Shown: positions 33,370 through 44,625, numbered from the stretch's first letter. The stretch: DNA of 64,000 bases from Sthenelais limicola (GCA_942159475.1 OW804096.1:15338906-15402905); one strand, 5' to 3'. The notes: generated by a model not told the origin, from the sequence alone. Translations and numbers: made by a program.

Positions 33370-33741
33370 GGTGTGAGAGAGGGGGAGAGAGAGAGGGGGA
33401 GAGAGGGAGAGAGAGGGGGGAGGGAGAGAGAGAGATAGAGAGAGAGGGGACAGGAGAGAGAGAGAGGAGAGAGAGAGACAGAGAGAGAGGGGGAGAGAGA
33501 GAGAGGAGAGAGAGAGGGAGAGAGAGAGGAGAGAGAGAGAGGAGAGAGAGAGACAGAGAGAGAGAGGAGAGAGACAGAGAGAGAGAGGAGAGAGAGAGGA
33601 GAGAGAGAGAGGAGAGACAGAGAGAGAGAGGAGAGAGAGATAGAGAGAGAGAGGAGAGAGAGAGACAGAGAGAGGGAGAGAGAGTGAGAGAGAGAGGGAG
33701 AGAGAGAGAGAGACAGAGAGAGAGAGAAGGGCAGGGAGAGA
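33370..33741. repeat. (GA)n-rich array adjoining a truncated B element
   Basis: GAGAGAGAGGAGAGAG with interspersed GACAGA and GATAGA. It ends directly at the broken left side of B23. Confidence 0.95.
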
Positions 33742-33839
33742 AGTAGGCGTCCTAATGAGATTATAATGGATTTTTGCGGTTTGGAGCGAGAGGCTTTCCC
33801 TCAGCTTAGAGGGACTGTCTCAGCTCTGAGCCTAGACTG
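33742..33839. mobile_element. Family B element, copy B23 (right half only)
   Basis: AAGTAGGCGTCCTAATGAGA, TTTGCGGTTTGGAGCGAG, CTGAGCCTAGACTG; the left half is replaced by the GA array. Confidence 0.8.
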
Positions 33840-34606
33840 TCAGGGGACTGACATCGACAAAACATCCATCGAATCATCATCAAGGTTTTGGTAATTATTT
33901 TTAGTTATAAATTTTAACTTACTAAGACCCATCCAATCATCACATAAACATAAAATAGGAAGGTTCAGCAAAATGTATCGTATCATATCAAGCAAAATGT
34001 TTTATCTCACAAATTGTTTTTTATAAAAAAAAATGCGATGTAATTTTTTAAAAAACATACGGTTACATAAGTGAGATAGGTTTGCTTGCAGAAACTCCTT
34101 AATGCTGAAATCGATATTAAAAAATCATTCAAAATGAAAGTTAACTTCACATAGAAAAAGCCCAAACCAGATCAACAACAGCATGACAGGTGAATGACAG
34201 TTTCTGATAATCCTGTCACACGATATCCCGGTCAAGTTTAAGTAAAATAAAAATGAAATAATTTGAACCGCATTTGTCCTTGCAACAAACTTTCAGTGAA
34301 ATGAAAATCCGAAATGAAAACATCTGACCTATGGGCAACCGATCGTAGTTCCTTGTAACGAGAGGGGATGATGACAATTAATTTTCTATTGTTTTCTCTC
34401 AAATGAGCTTTCAAGGTCGTGCGATGGTCAGGACACATTCAATACTGAAGTGATCGATTAAAGTATGAAAAATGCTAAATATTAATATTTAGTATTACGT
34501 ATCGCAAAGGAGAAATGAAAGCAAACAAAAAAGCTGGTTTGACAATATTTCCACTGACGAAGAGGGTGAGAATTTTCTTTCAATAAATGCAATCCTAGGG
34601 GCGTTT
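33840..34606. other. Gene-free stretch
   Basis: AT-rich; no exon or known repeat. Confidence 0.45.
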
Positions 34607-35306
34607 CAGTCTAGATGAGATATAAGCTATAAGAATGGTATGTCAGTGATTGGACGCCTACTGCGGTAAGGGTTTCATGGCCATGGAGTAGGCGCCCTAA
34701 TGGGATTCTGCGGTTTGGAGCGAGAGGCTTTTCCTCAGTTTTGTTGGGGATTGAGGATTGAGGGTTGGGGGTTGGGGATTGGGGGTTGCGGGTTGGGGGC
34801 TGGGGTTGGGGATTGAGGGCTGGGGATTGAGGGTTGGGGGCTGAGGGTTGGGGGTTGGGGATTGAGGGTTGGGGGCTGGGGGTTGAGGATTGAGGGTTGG
34901 GGGCTGGGGATTGAGGGTTGGGGGCTGGGGATTGAGGGTTGGGGGCTGGGGGTTGAGGGCTGAGGGTTGGGGGTTGAGGGTTGGGGGCTGGAGGTTGGGG
35001 ATTGAGGGCTGGGGATTGAGGGTTGGGGGCTGGGGATTGAGGGTTGGGGGCTGGGGGCTGGGGATTGAGGGTTGGGGGCTGGGGATTGAGGGTTGGGGGC
35101 TTGGGGTTGGGGGCTGGGGGTTGGGGGCTGGGGATTGGGGGTTGGGGATTGGGGGTTGGGGATTGGGGGCTGGGGGTTGAGGGTTGGGGGCTGGAGGTTG
35201 GGGATTGAGGGTTGGGGGCTGGGGATTGAGGGTTGGGGGCTGGGGATTGGGGGTTGGGGGTTGGGGGTTGAGGGTTGGGGGCTCCCTCAACTCTGAGCTT
35301 TGATGA
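34607..35306. mobile_element. Family B element, copy B24, with a G-rich minisatellite inside
   Basis: Left part CAGTCTAGATGAG, GTGATTGGACGCCTACTGCG, GTAGGCGCCCTAATGGGATT, GGAGCGAGAGGC and TTTTCCTCAGTTT; right part CTCCCTCAACTCTGAGCTT. The array separates the two arms of the usual TCAGTTTGAAGGGACTCTCTC motif. Confidence 0.85.
34743..35285. repeat. G-rich minisatellite (GGGGATTGAGGGTTGGGGGCT) within B24
   Basis: About 540 bp of variant units built from GGGGATTGAGG, GTTGGGGGCTG and GGGTTG. The plus strand carries G tracts of three to five bases every four to six bases, a strong G-quadruplex pattern. Antisense frames (PNPQPP repeats) are artefacts. Confidence 0.95.
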
Positions 35307-35810
35307 ATATGTGTATGACTTGACAACAAATAATTGCAATCAATTGTCTCTTACTTCGTGTATCAAGTATTTTCAGCTGATGCAAAAGACAAATTTGATG
35401 ATTTAAATGAAAACGACTTTAATTTTTTAAATCTTTGACTTGGAGGAATTCCAAATAATTGGAAGTTTTCGAAAATGCTGATTTCTGTACAAGTATGTAT
35501 ATCTACATTTAATGGTGTAGTTTTAGATATTTGGAGTAGTAGCAAGTTCCCCAGTTTCACAATAATTCAGTTAAATCCCACCAGGGCAAAGCCTGCAAAT
35601 GCCCCGTTAGGAAAAGTATAAATTATTTATAGCACGCAACATTTAAATAATGGAGCGGTGTTGGCCTCGGGTGTCAGAGAAAGGCATAAATACTTACATA
35701 ATCACTTGTTTACTAAGCAAAACAACCAACGCGCGGTAGACGCGATGGACCTGACTACATTTATCGACAAAGATTTGGCGGGAAATGGAGGAAGAGAAAG
35801 GGGAAGAAGA
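35307..35810. other. Gene-free stretch
   Basis: No exon recognised. Confidence 0.45.
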
Positions 35811-35811
35811 G

Positions 35812-36350
35812 ATTGAGCAAGAGCATGAGCAAGAGCAAGAGGAACAGGAAGAGCAAGAGCAGACGCAGGAGCAAGAGCAAGAGCAAGAGTAGGAGCAAGA
35901 GCAAGAGTAGGAGCAAGAGCAAGAGTAGGAGCAAGAGTAGGATCAAGAGCAAGAGCAAGAGCAAGAGCAAGAGCAAGAGTAGGAGCAAGAGCAAGAGCAA
36001 GAGTAGGAGCAAGAGTAGGAGCAAGAGCAAGAGTAGGAGCAAGAGCAAGAGCAAGAGTAGGAGCAAGAGCAAGAGTAGGAGCAAGAGCAAGAGGAACAGG
36101 AAGAGTAAGAGCAGACGCAAGAGCAAGAGCAGGAGCAGAAGCGGGCGCAGGAACAGAAGCAAGAGCAGAAGCAGGAGCAAGAGCAGAAGCAGGAGCAAGA
36201 GGTGGAGCAGGAGCAGGAACAGGAACAAGAGCAGGAGCAGGAACAGAAGCAAGAGCAGAAGGAGCAAGAGCAGGAGCAAAAAGAGCAAGAACAGGAGCAA
36301 GAACAAGAGCAGGAGCAAGAACAAGAGCAAGAGCAGGAGCAGCAGGAAAG
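35812..36350. repeat. GAGCAA/GAGCAG minisatellite array
   Basis: GAGCAAGAGCAAGAGTAG units first, then GAGCAGGAGCAG and GAACAGAAGC variants. Same 6-bp register as the array at 19226-19775. Confidence 0.95.
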
Positions 36351-36616
36351 AGGAGGTGGGGGAGGGCGGAGAGTAACAGAAAGATGGAAAGAGAAAAAGG
36401 AAGATGGAAAGAAGCTGAAAGAGAACAAGAGGAGGAGAATGGGGAGGGTAAGTGATCCAGGAGGCAGATCCAGCTAGAGTACATTGTAGTGTGAGGAGGT
36501 CGTTCACCCCGCCATGTATAAGGACCGTCTGGCTATGTACACAATACACACCCCGCCCCAGACCTTGGTACTGCACCAAGCTGCATTTTCCAACATTTCT
36601 CTTCCTCGTCTGTTTA

Positions 36617-37385
36617 CCATACAATACTTGCCAACTAAGCTTTTCACCAGAGAAACATCACATTGAAATAAATATTTACAAGCGAAGATATAAAAATCAT
36701 GATTGTCTGCATGTTTTTTTATAATCACAATTGTCTAACTCTTATAAGATTGGGTTTTTTAAAATGTCATTAAAGATCGATTTTTTTATCCATACAATAC
36801 TTGCCAACTAAGCTTTTCACCAGAGAAACAGCACATTGAAATAAATATTTACAGGCAAAGATAAGCAATGATGTAAAATTCACGATTGTCTCACGGGTTT
36901 TTTTATTTTTAATAATCACAATTGTCTAACTCTTATAAGATTGGGGCTTTTAAAATGTCATTAAAGATCGATTTTTTTATCCATACAATACTTGCCAACT
37001 AAGCTTTTCACCAGAGAAACATCACATTGAAATAAATATTTACAAGCGAAGATAAGCGATGATATAAAAATCATGATTGTCTGCATGTTTTTTTATAATC
37101 ACAATTGTCTAACTCTTATAAGGTTGGGGGTTTTTTTTAGATGTCATTAAAGATCAAATTCTTTTTATCCATACAATACTTGCCAACTAAGCTTTTCACC
37201 AGAGAAACAGCACATTTAAATAAATATTTACAAGCGAAGATAAGCAATGATGTAAAAATCACGACTGTCTCACGTTTTTTTTATAATCACAATTGTCTAA
37301 CTCTTATAAGATTGGGTTTTTTAAATGTCATTAAAGATCGATTTTTTTTATCCATATAATACTTGCCAACTAAACTTTTCACCAG
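36617..37385. repeat. Satellite-like tandem array, about 185-bp unit
   Basis: Units begin CCATACAATACTTGCCAACT at 36617, 36790, 36981, 37169 and (as CCATATAATACTTG) 37352; periods 173-191 bp. Each contains AGCTTTTCACCAGAGAAAC, AAATAAATATTTACA, ATAATCACAATTGTCTAACT and GTCATTAAAGATCGA. The last partial unit breaks into MITE A13. Confidence 0.95.
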
Positions 37386-37388
37386 AGA

Positions 37389-37573
37389 ATTCTGGTAAAT
37401 TAGGCTGAAAAATGATGAATACCGGGTATATCTGAGTATCTTTGGTATCGCATTGTTTTAAAGTATCAGTTCTGTTATGTTAAACTGCATTTTGAAGCTT
37501 ATTCTTGTCTTAAATGCGGGTTATTTGAGAGAATTGGTGAAGGTGAATTGTACATTTTCTGAAAATCTGACCC
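37389..37573. mobile_element. Family A MITE, copy A13 (left end missing)
   Basis: TTCTGGTAAATTAGGCTG to CTGAAAATCTGACCC. The first about 50 bp are replaced by the satellite unit. Confidence 0.8.
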
Positions 37574-38249
37574 ATATATCACTCACGCACCACCCCTTTC
37601 TCTTTTCTATTCTTCAGCCCCTGGTGGAAGATCATACATATTTTACATCCGTATAACATTACAGCATAAATATGTTAAATTAAAAAGTAAAATCTAAAAA
37701 AATGATCATTAATTTGCTATACCACGAGGCTTGCATCTATAAGTATAACAGCGCAGCTGGGATTGGTATGTTTGTCAAGTGTTTCATTTTGGTTAATATC
37801 CTGCTGAAGTCAAATAAAGTATACTTCTATTTTTAGTTCTTTAACAGTCTGGGTTGTTCTGGTTCAATAGGACGGGGGGGGGGGGGGCCTAAGTTTAATC
37901 TATGCATGGCAGTCAGTGCATCTATAATGGATGCTTTATCTTTATCAGCTAAAGCGGTCAACAGTCAATTGTTCCTGGAAATAGGTCGCCCTTTCCAGGA
38001 AGCTGTCGTCGCCCAATCAGAAAAAAACCTTTGATATATGTATTTGTGTGTATAATGTGTAAGTTCATGAAACGCAGCTAGTTATTTAATGGCTGGTATG
38101 TATAACGTCCTGGGAAAATAGTGACTTTAGTTCTGTGGATGTGCATGGTACAGGAAAACAAGATATAAAAAGATTGTTGCAATAGGTTATCAGGTTCGTT
38201 ATGGATGATTTAGATACAATACTACAATAATATTTGCATCAACACATCG
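37574..38249. other. Gene-free stretch with a dispersed repeat
   Basis: 37615-37690 (CAGCCCCTGGTGGAAGATCA, AAATATGTTAAATTAAAAA) matches 12725-12840. Poly-G near 37875. No exon. Confidence 0.5.
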
Positions 38250-38820
38250 GGGGGGGGGGGGCGTGAGAGAGGGAGAGAGAGAAGGAGGGAGAGAGAGAGG
38301 GAGAGGGAGAGAGACAACGAGAGAGAGGGGGAGCGAGAGAGAGAGAGGGGGAACGAGAGAGAGAGGGGGAGCGGGCAGAGAGACTGGGAGAGAGAGGGGG
38401 GAGCGAGAGAGAGGGGAGAGGGAGAGAGAGAGAGAGAGAGAGAGAGAAAGGGAGGGAGAGGGAGAGAGGGGGGCAGAGAGACAGGGAGAGAGAGGGGAGA
38501 GAGAGAGAGATAGAGGGGAGAGGGAGGGAGAGACAACGAGAGAGGGATGACAGGGAGAGAGAGAGGGGGAGCGAGAGAGAGAGAGAGGGGAGAGAGAGAG
38601 AGGGAGAGAGGGGGGAAGAGAGACAGGGAGAGAGAGGGGGAGCGAGAGAGAGAGGGGGGAGGGAGAGAGAGAGAGGGGAGAGGGAGGGAGAGAGGGAGAG
38701 AGGGGAGAGAGAGAGGGAGGGAGAGAGGGGGGAAGAGAGACAGGGAGAGACGGGGAGCGAAAGAGGGGGAGCGAGAGGGAGGGAGAGATAGACAACGAGA
38801 GAGAGGGGGGGAGGTAGACA
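38250..38820. repeat. Purine-rich (GA)n array
   Basis: GAGAGAGGGGGAGCGAGAGA blocks with GGGCAGAGAGAC and GGAAGAGAGACAGGGAGAGA repeats. Long frames are artefacts. Confidence 0.95.
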
Positions 38821-39490
38821 CAGAGAAACAGAGACACACAGACAGAGTCTGGAAGAACCCAGGACAAAGACTAAGGACAAAGACATATATATTCCTCGTC
38901 TTACAACATACAAACGACACAAAGCGATACACAGCACTATTATACGTAATTAAAATATATAAAATATTCATCCCTATATAGTTAACTTTAACCAAATTAT
39001 ACAATCAAATCTACTTCCTGGTTCCCACACACTTCTGTCTCCTTCTCTGGTTTCTTCTGAGATCTTGGCTGACAAAAATACCGCGAAAATTACATTCACA
39101 TTCCAAACCCATGAAAATAAAATGTTTGCGACGATAATTAATGTCAACCAATGAATATAATCTTAGATGTTTAGTTAGATACTTTGGTGATTAAGTCAGT
39201 TCAAAGCTAAATTGATTTACCTCAGATTAATTATTGAAAATATGCAGACGACCCTTGTTTAATCTATCAACGAAATATATATAGCCGCGAAAATAGGGAG
39301 CTTTACGGTCGTACAAAAACAGAAAGACAATGCACTGAATAACAGAAATAACTTTTTAGATTACAAGCTTTAAAAAAAACATCTCTCAAAATCAACACCT
39401 ATCCTAGGTATCGTCCGATTGCCGCCCTAGCAATTATAAACGTAGCGAGTGCCTAAACAGAACAACAACATAAAAAAAATATTTATTTAA
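38821..39490. other. Gene-free stretch
   Basis: AT-rich; nothing recognised. Confidence 0.45.
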
Positions 39491-39514
39491 AAAAACGAAA
39501 CAAAACAAGCAGAA

Positions 39515-39672
39515 CGAGCCTGTCCACGGTGCAGGCGGCGGCGGCAGCTATTGCCAAGACTTGGCAGTTTGCCAGCAAGTTGTTTTCGTATCTGACCTCT
39601 CTGCTGCTGAGCGCGGCATTGATTGGAGGAGGCGGGAGGGCGGGAAAATCCCGGCCCGGCAGACGACACCCA
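39515..39672. promoter_or_regulatory. GC-rich island with GC-box-like and CCAAT-like motifs (tentative)
   Basis: Stands out from the AT-rich surroundings: GTGCAGGCGGCGGCGGCAG, GATTGG (reverse CCAAT), GGAGGCGGGAGGGCGGGAAA and TCCCGGCCCGGC. GGCGGGAAA resembles an E2F site. No transcript evidence; it may be a remnant promoter, enhancer or GC-rich repeat. Immediately followed by A14. Confidence 0.25.
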
Positions 39673-39675
39673 TAA

Positions 39676-39910
39676 GGGTCGGATTTAAAGAAAATGTACA
39701 ATTGGCAGCTGTACACATTTAGTAAATTCTGTTAAATTAGGCTGCAATTTAGCCAATATTAGTTAAATTCGAGTATATTCAGCATTGCATTGATTCTAGC
39801 AATCTGTTTGGTTAGGTTGAACTGTATTTTGAACCTGATTTTTGTCTTAAATTTGGGTTATTTGAATGAATTGGTGAAGGTGAATTGTACATTTTCTGAA
39901 ATTCTGACCC
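39676..39910. mobile_element. Family A MITE, copy A14
   Basis: GGGTCGGATTTAAAG to CTGAAATTCTGACCC, flanked by ATAA on both sides. Confidence 0.9.
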
Positions 39911-40049
39911 ATAAGGGGCTTCCAACTTGTGACGTCATGTTGACAAAAAGGATTTGCATGGATACTGATGTGATCTGCAAATTAATGTCATTTTGATGAT
40001 CCCCTAGTTTGCAATAAATTATGAATTGAATTGAAAAGATAGAGGAATT

Positions 40050-40284
40050 TGGTCAGTTTTTCAGAAAATGTACAATTGGCAGGTCTACACATTTAGGAAA
40101 GTCTGCTAAATCAGACTGCAAAATGAAGAATACCGGGTATATCTGGGTATATTTAGTGTTGCATTAATTTAAAGTATCAGTTCTGTTATGTTAAACTGCA
40201 TTTTGAAGCTCATTTTTGTCTTAAATAGGGATTATTTGAGAGGATTGGTAAAGGTGAATTGTACATTTTCTAAAAATCTGACCC
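40050..40284. mobile_element. Family A MITE, copy A15
   Basis: TGGTCAGTTTTTCAG to CTAAAAATCTGACCC, flanked by AATT on both sides if the first G is mutated to T. Confidence 0.85.
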
Positions 40285-40345
40285 AATTATGCCAGTGAAC
40301 CACACAGTGTATAGAAGTAATTCATTGACACAATTTCTCTGCCTG

Positions 40346-40398
40346 AGTCTAGGCTCAGAGTTCAGAGAGTCCCTTCAAACTGAGGTAAAGCCTCTCGA
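40346..40398. mobile_element. Family B fragment B25
   Basis: GAGTCTAGGCTCAGAGTTC, GTCCCTTCAAACTGAGG, GCCTCTCG; cut by B26. Confidence 0.65.
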
Positions 40399-40602
40399 CT
40401 CTAGGTCCAAACACTCAGATCCGATAAGAATGGTATGTCAGCCAACCTCGCTAATCTAATCTTTTTCTAACTTAACTATTTTCATTAAATGGATTCAAAT
40501 ATTCATTCCATGTCCAGTCCAGTTATACAACACTTATAATGGTTTGAGGCGAGAGGCTTTCCCTTTGTTTGAAGGGACTTTCTCAACTTTGGGCCTAGAC
40601 TG
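40399..40602. mobile_element. Family B element, copy B26 (rearranged centre)
   Basis: ACTCTAGGTCCAAACACTC to TTGGGCCTAGACTG. About 90 bp of the centre (TCTTTTTCTAACTTAACTAT...) is unrelated to other copies. Confidence 0.75.
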
Positions 40603-40629
40603 TAAATAAAATCTAAAAAAAAATGTATA

Positions 40630-40833
40630 CACTCTAGGGCCAAACCCTCAGATCAGATAAGAATGGTATGCCAGCCTACCTCGCTAATCGGTTTCTTGTC
40701 CTAGAACTCGGCGTTTTAATGGGAATATAATGACATTTTGCGGTTTTAATGGAATTATAATGGCACTTTGCGGTTTGAGGCGAGAGGCTTTCCCTTCATT
40801 TGAAGGAATTCTCTCAAGTTTGGGCCTAGACTG
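40630..40833. mobile_element. Family B element, copy B27
   Basis: CACTCTAGGGCCAAACCC to TTGGGCCTAGACTG, full length. Confidence 0.85.
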
Positions 40834-41217
40834 TCTCGCTCCAAACCGCAAAATACCATTAAAATGCATCCGCAACTATTTAATCCGAAACCTGACATTC
40901 TGTTATTGTTATTGTCTCTTTCATATTTTATGTCACCTTGCGATAACATCTCGCGATTATCGCGAGGCTTTTCTCCGTAACAAATCAGATATATAACAGT
41001 ATTGGATAAGGGGCTTATTCATATTTTGGAGTCAGAGCGCAGAATTTTAATTATATCCATAGTCTAAAGTAACATCCGATCTCTGGAAGCCTGAGCAATG
41101 ATCTGCTTGCCAGCCTAATTGAAGGCATTTAACGTAAGCGTTTATATCAAATGGTTGATAAATAAATCACGATGATATTTATTATATTTATTATATTAGA
41201 GTTGCTCTGCGTACTGT
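40834..41217. other. Gene-free stretch
   Basis: Includes a small B trace (CTCGCTCCAAACCGCAAAAT) and the palindromic CTCGCGATTATCGCGAG near 40950. No exon. Confidence 0.45.
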
Positions 41218-41221
41218 ATAT

Positions 41222-41456
41222 GGGGCAGGTTTTCAGAAAATGTACAATTGGCAGCTCTACACATTTAGGAAATTCTACTAAATACGGCTGAAAAATGATG
41301 AATATCGGGTGTATCTGAGTATATTTGGGATCACATTGATTCAAAGTATCAGCTCTGTTAATCAAAACTGCCTTTAGAAGCTCATTTTTGTCTCAAATGT
41401 GGGTTATTTGAGAGGATTGGTGAAGACAAATTGTACATTTTCTGAAAATCTGACCC
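41222..41456. mobile_element. Family A MITE, copy A16
   Basis: GGGGCAGGTTTTCAG to CTGAAAATCTGACCC, flanked by ATAT on both sides. Confidence 0.85.
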
Positions 41457-41551
41457 ATATTCACCTTTGATTGCCGACGTGCTATCACACTATACTAGGG
41501 TCAGAATGCGGGCTGATATAATTAAGTTACAGATTTCAAACTTGGGCCAAA

Positions 41552-41617
41552 CAGTCTAGGTCCAAACCTGAGAGAATCCCTTCAAACTAAGGGAAAGCCT
41601 CTCGCTTCAAACCGCAA
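41552..41617. mobile_element. Family B fragment B28, cut by F1
   Basis: CAGTCTAGGTCCAAACCTG to CAAACCGCAAAGTGC; the rest is missing where F1 begins. Confidence 0.75.
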
Positions 41618-41833
41618 AGTGCAAATAAAAAATAGGTGTGTTTCCGATTTATCTGGCTGAAAACTAGGTAAGTGGGAAGGGGGAGTTGGGAGGAGGGTGG
41701 TAACTTTTTTTATTATTTTTTTTTTTAGGAAACCACCTCACCTCACCGGATCTAAGGAAAAAAATGTCTATTTTATGACAATACTTGTTTTAAACAAGGG
41801 AAATGTGCTTTTTGACAGTTCCGGAAAATTCCA
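41618..41833. mobile_element. Family F element, copy F1 (truncated)
   Basis: AAAAAATAGGTGTGTTTCCG, TTATCTGGCTGAAAACTAGG and AAATGTGCTTTTTGACAGTT match F2 in order. Its right half is lost where A17 starts. Confidence 0.8.
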
Positions 41834-42028
41834 GTTCTAGTAAATTCTGCTAAATTAGGCTGCAATTTGGGCAATAGTAGGTAAATTCGAGTACATTTAG
41901 CATTGCATTGATTCTAGCAATCTGTTTGGTTAGGTTGAACTGTATTTTGATCTTTATTTTCGTCTGAAATTTGGCTTATTTGAGAGGATTGTTGAAGTTG
42001 AATTGTACATTTTCTGGCGACTTCACCC
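41834..42028. mobile_element. Family A MITE, copy A17 (left end missing)
   Basis: AGTAAATTCTGCTAAATTAG to TTTTCTGGCGACTTCACCC; degenerate right end. Confidence 0.75.
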
Positions 42029-42091
42029 ATATAGGAGGTTTTCAAGCTACCTTTCCTCAATCATCATGGCTTTGAAGCAAGTAAATAATAC

Positions 42092-42278
42092 CAGTCTAGG
42101 CCCAAAGTTGAGAGAGTCCCTTCAAACGGAGGGAAAGCCTCTCGCCACAAACCGCAAAGTGCCATTATAAGATGTCATTATATTCCCATTAAAACGCCGA
42201 GTCTTAGGCAAGGAAACCTATTACCGAAGTAGGCGTCTAATCACTGACATAGCATTCTTATCTGACTTGAGGGTTTGG
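42092..42278. mobile_element. Family B element, copy B29 (right end missing)
   Basis: CAGTCTAGGCCCAAAG to TGAGGGTTTGG; last about 10 bases missing, centre shortened. Confidence 0.8.
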
Positions 42279-43530
42279 AGAATGAATACCACTTTGTCAT
42301 TAACTGAGGGATGGCTCATTCGCATTGCTTATTATTCATTCTTATATCTATAGTGTATATGTTATGAACCAGGGTTCAAGAACATAAAGAAAGTGGATCG
42401 GATTTTGTCCTCCACTTATTATAATATATTATTATTATATATTACTCGCTTTGCTAGGATGGCAAGGTTAGGCTAGGAACCTAGCTATATAGATTTGCTA
42501 GATGTTTCATATGCTTTTTACTCTTAGAGAATCCTGTTTCCTCTACCCATTCTTGTGGTTAACCCATACATGTAATACTCTTTCCTCCATGTCAGCTAGG
42601 GTATCAATAAAGCATACATTATGATGATATGTGTCTTTAGGTAATTAGGAATATAGTCAATTAATGACTAATGAATATAGGGTAATTGGGTAACTGATAC
42701 ATTGATACATACATATATATATATAGTAAATTGGGATTACTGATATATATATATTAGTGATTATAGTGATACATACAGTGGTAATTATAGTGATACATAG
42801 TTAATTATAGTGATACATAGTTAATATTCCTGGCGTGAATATTACAGTATATAAGATGGTTTACATTGTACATATTCTCCAATGATATATCTTTGTCTAA
42901 TCTATAAAATTATTGTCCGTTCATATCTCTTCACTTATAGCATAGTTCTTAAAGGCTAGTTAAAGGCTCTATAATTAGATCTCCCAGGTGGGCCGGAGGT
43001 TCGTAATGCACACATGTAAGATTTCTATGAAGGAAAGTCCCTTCAATGTTTTTGTATGTAGAAATATTTCTTTGATTTATTTAGCCTCTCCGTGGACAGT
43101 AGTATAACGATGATTATACCCAGGTGTTGGATCTTAACCTATTTTGCTTCAATTTTATTCTTATTGTTAAAGATATAATAAATATTTTGCTTTTCTCTGG
43201 CTATACTTTGATGTCAGTCTATGATGTCTATGTACATTTTGATATTTTTGTGAGATTATAACTTGCTGTAATGAACCTTATCTTTTCCCTCAGCTAAAAC
43301 TGAGAATAGTGTATAATAGCATAATGTCTCTGGCTGAATAAACACATCTAAAACAAAAACAAAAATAGCTAACGTATTCAGTTTCCAGACAGGTTCTCAC
43401 ATAAAAGTTAATTATGAAATGGACAGCGGTGTAACACCTAAAAACTTCACAGTTACTTAAAATTAGATAAATTTCTCACGGTAGTGCATCGCTAGCTGTA
43501 CCTGCATAACGCTAGGACATATATGTATAT
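42279..43530. other. Gene-free stretch, 1.25 kb
   Basis: The longest block without a recognised repeat. AT-rich, with short TATATATATA runs and AATTATAGTGATACATA repeated near 42775-42825. No exon. Confidence 0.5.
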
Positions 43531-43765
43531 GGGTGAGATTTTCAGAATATGTACAATTCAACTTTGCTAATCTTCTCAAATAACCCAAATTTCAGACGAA
43601 AATAAACTTCAAAATACAGTTTAACCTAACCTAAGAGATTGCTAGAATCAATGCAATGCCAAATATACACGAATTTACCTAGTATTGACCAAATTGCACC
43701 CTAATTTAGCAGAATTTACTCAATGTGTACAGCTGCCAATTGTACATTTTCTGAAAATCTGACCC
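43531..43765. mobile_element. Family A MITE, copy A18
   Basis: GGGTGAGATTTTCAG to CTGAAAATCTGACCC, ATAT on both sides. Confidence 0.9.
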
Positions 43766-43840
43766 ATATGGGTGAGGCTACCAAATGGTGGACATTCAGT
43801 TGAATTACACAAGTTATTATTGATACTGGTCGTACATGTA

Positions 43841-44040
43841 CAGTCTAGGCCCAAAGATGAGAGAGTCCCTTCAGACGGAGGGAAAGCCTCTCGCCTCAAA
43901 CTGCAAAGTATATAATTCCATTAAGACCACAAAATGTCATTATATTACCATTAGAACGCCGAGTCCTAGGTCGGGAAACTGATTAGCGAAGTAGGCTGAC
44001 ATACCATTCTTATCTGATCTGTGGGTTTAGACCTAGACTG
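43841..44040. mobile_element. Family B element, copy B30
   Basis: CAGTCTAGGCCCAAAG to AGACCTAGACTG, full length. Confidence 0.85.
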
Positions 44041-44289
44041 TGGACTCATTTTATAGTCGCCTTTCACAAATAGATGCCACTACAAACATGTTAAAATGGA
44101 GTAGTTTTTTTTGTTTTTTTTCAAAACAAATTTTATTTGCACTTACTACACTAGTTGTGTCTGCATGATGATATACAATGATAAATATCACAAATAGAAT
44201 GTGAGGGTGGTGGTTTTCCAGGGTAGGGAAGGGGGGAGTTCAGTACCGCCTTTGACATATTTCTGGGAGCAATTTTCTGATAGACACTT

Positions 44290-44625
44290 TTCGTACAATT
44301 CAAGGATTTTAAGGTACTGTACGACCCTGTAGAGTTCCTGGTTGGTAGTTTTCTTAAATATATTCTTAGATTTCCTCGTTTGTACCTTTCTTAATCTCTA
44401 AAAATTCAAGGGATTTAAGGCCCTTCCCGTTGGTACTTTTCTTAAATCTCTTAAAATTCAAGGAAATTTAAGGCCTTCCCTCTTAGAGAATTCCTCGCTG
44501 GTACTTTTCTTAAATTTCTCAAAATTCAAGGAATTTAAGGCTTTGTACGAAGTGGATTTGTCTAGTGGACGATTTCCGCATTGGTCTTAAAATTCAAGTA
44601 ATTTAAGGCCCAGTACGACCCTCTT
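44290..44625. repeat. Degenerate tandem repeat, about 70-bp unit
   Basis: AAAATTCAAGG(G/A)ATTTAAGGCC followed by TACGACCC or CTTCCC and TGGTACTTTTCTTAAAT recurs about five times with strong divergence. Confidence 0.75.

Noticed and set aside
34743..35285. Possible interstitial telomere repeat
   Set aside because: Units are GGGGATTGAGG/GGTTGGGGGCT variants, not TTAGGG or a known telomere repeat.
34611..35339. [15 protein letters not shown] proteins of over 200 codons
   Set aside because: Frame by-product of the G-rich minisatellite in B24.
35702..36624. Open frames of 160-287 codons (poly-Leu, Ala-Leu, Ser-Lys-Ser repeats)
   Set aside because: Translations of the GAGCAR minisatellite in several frames on both strands; no start context, splice sites or domain.
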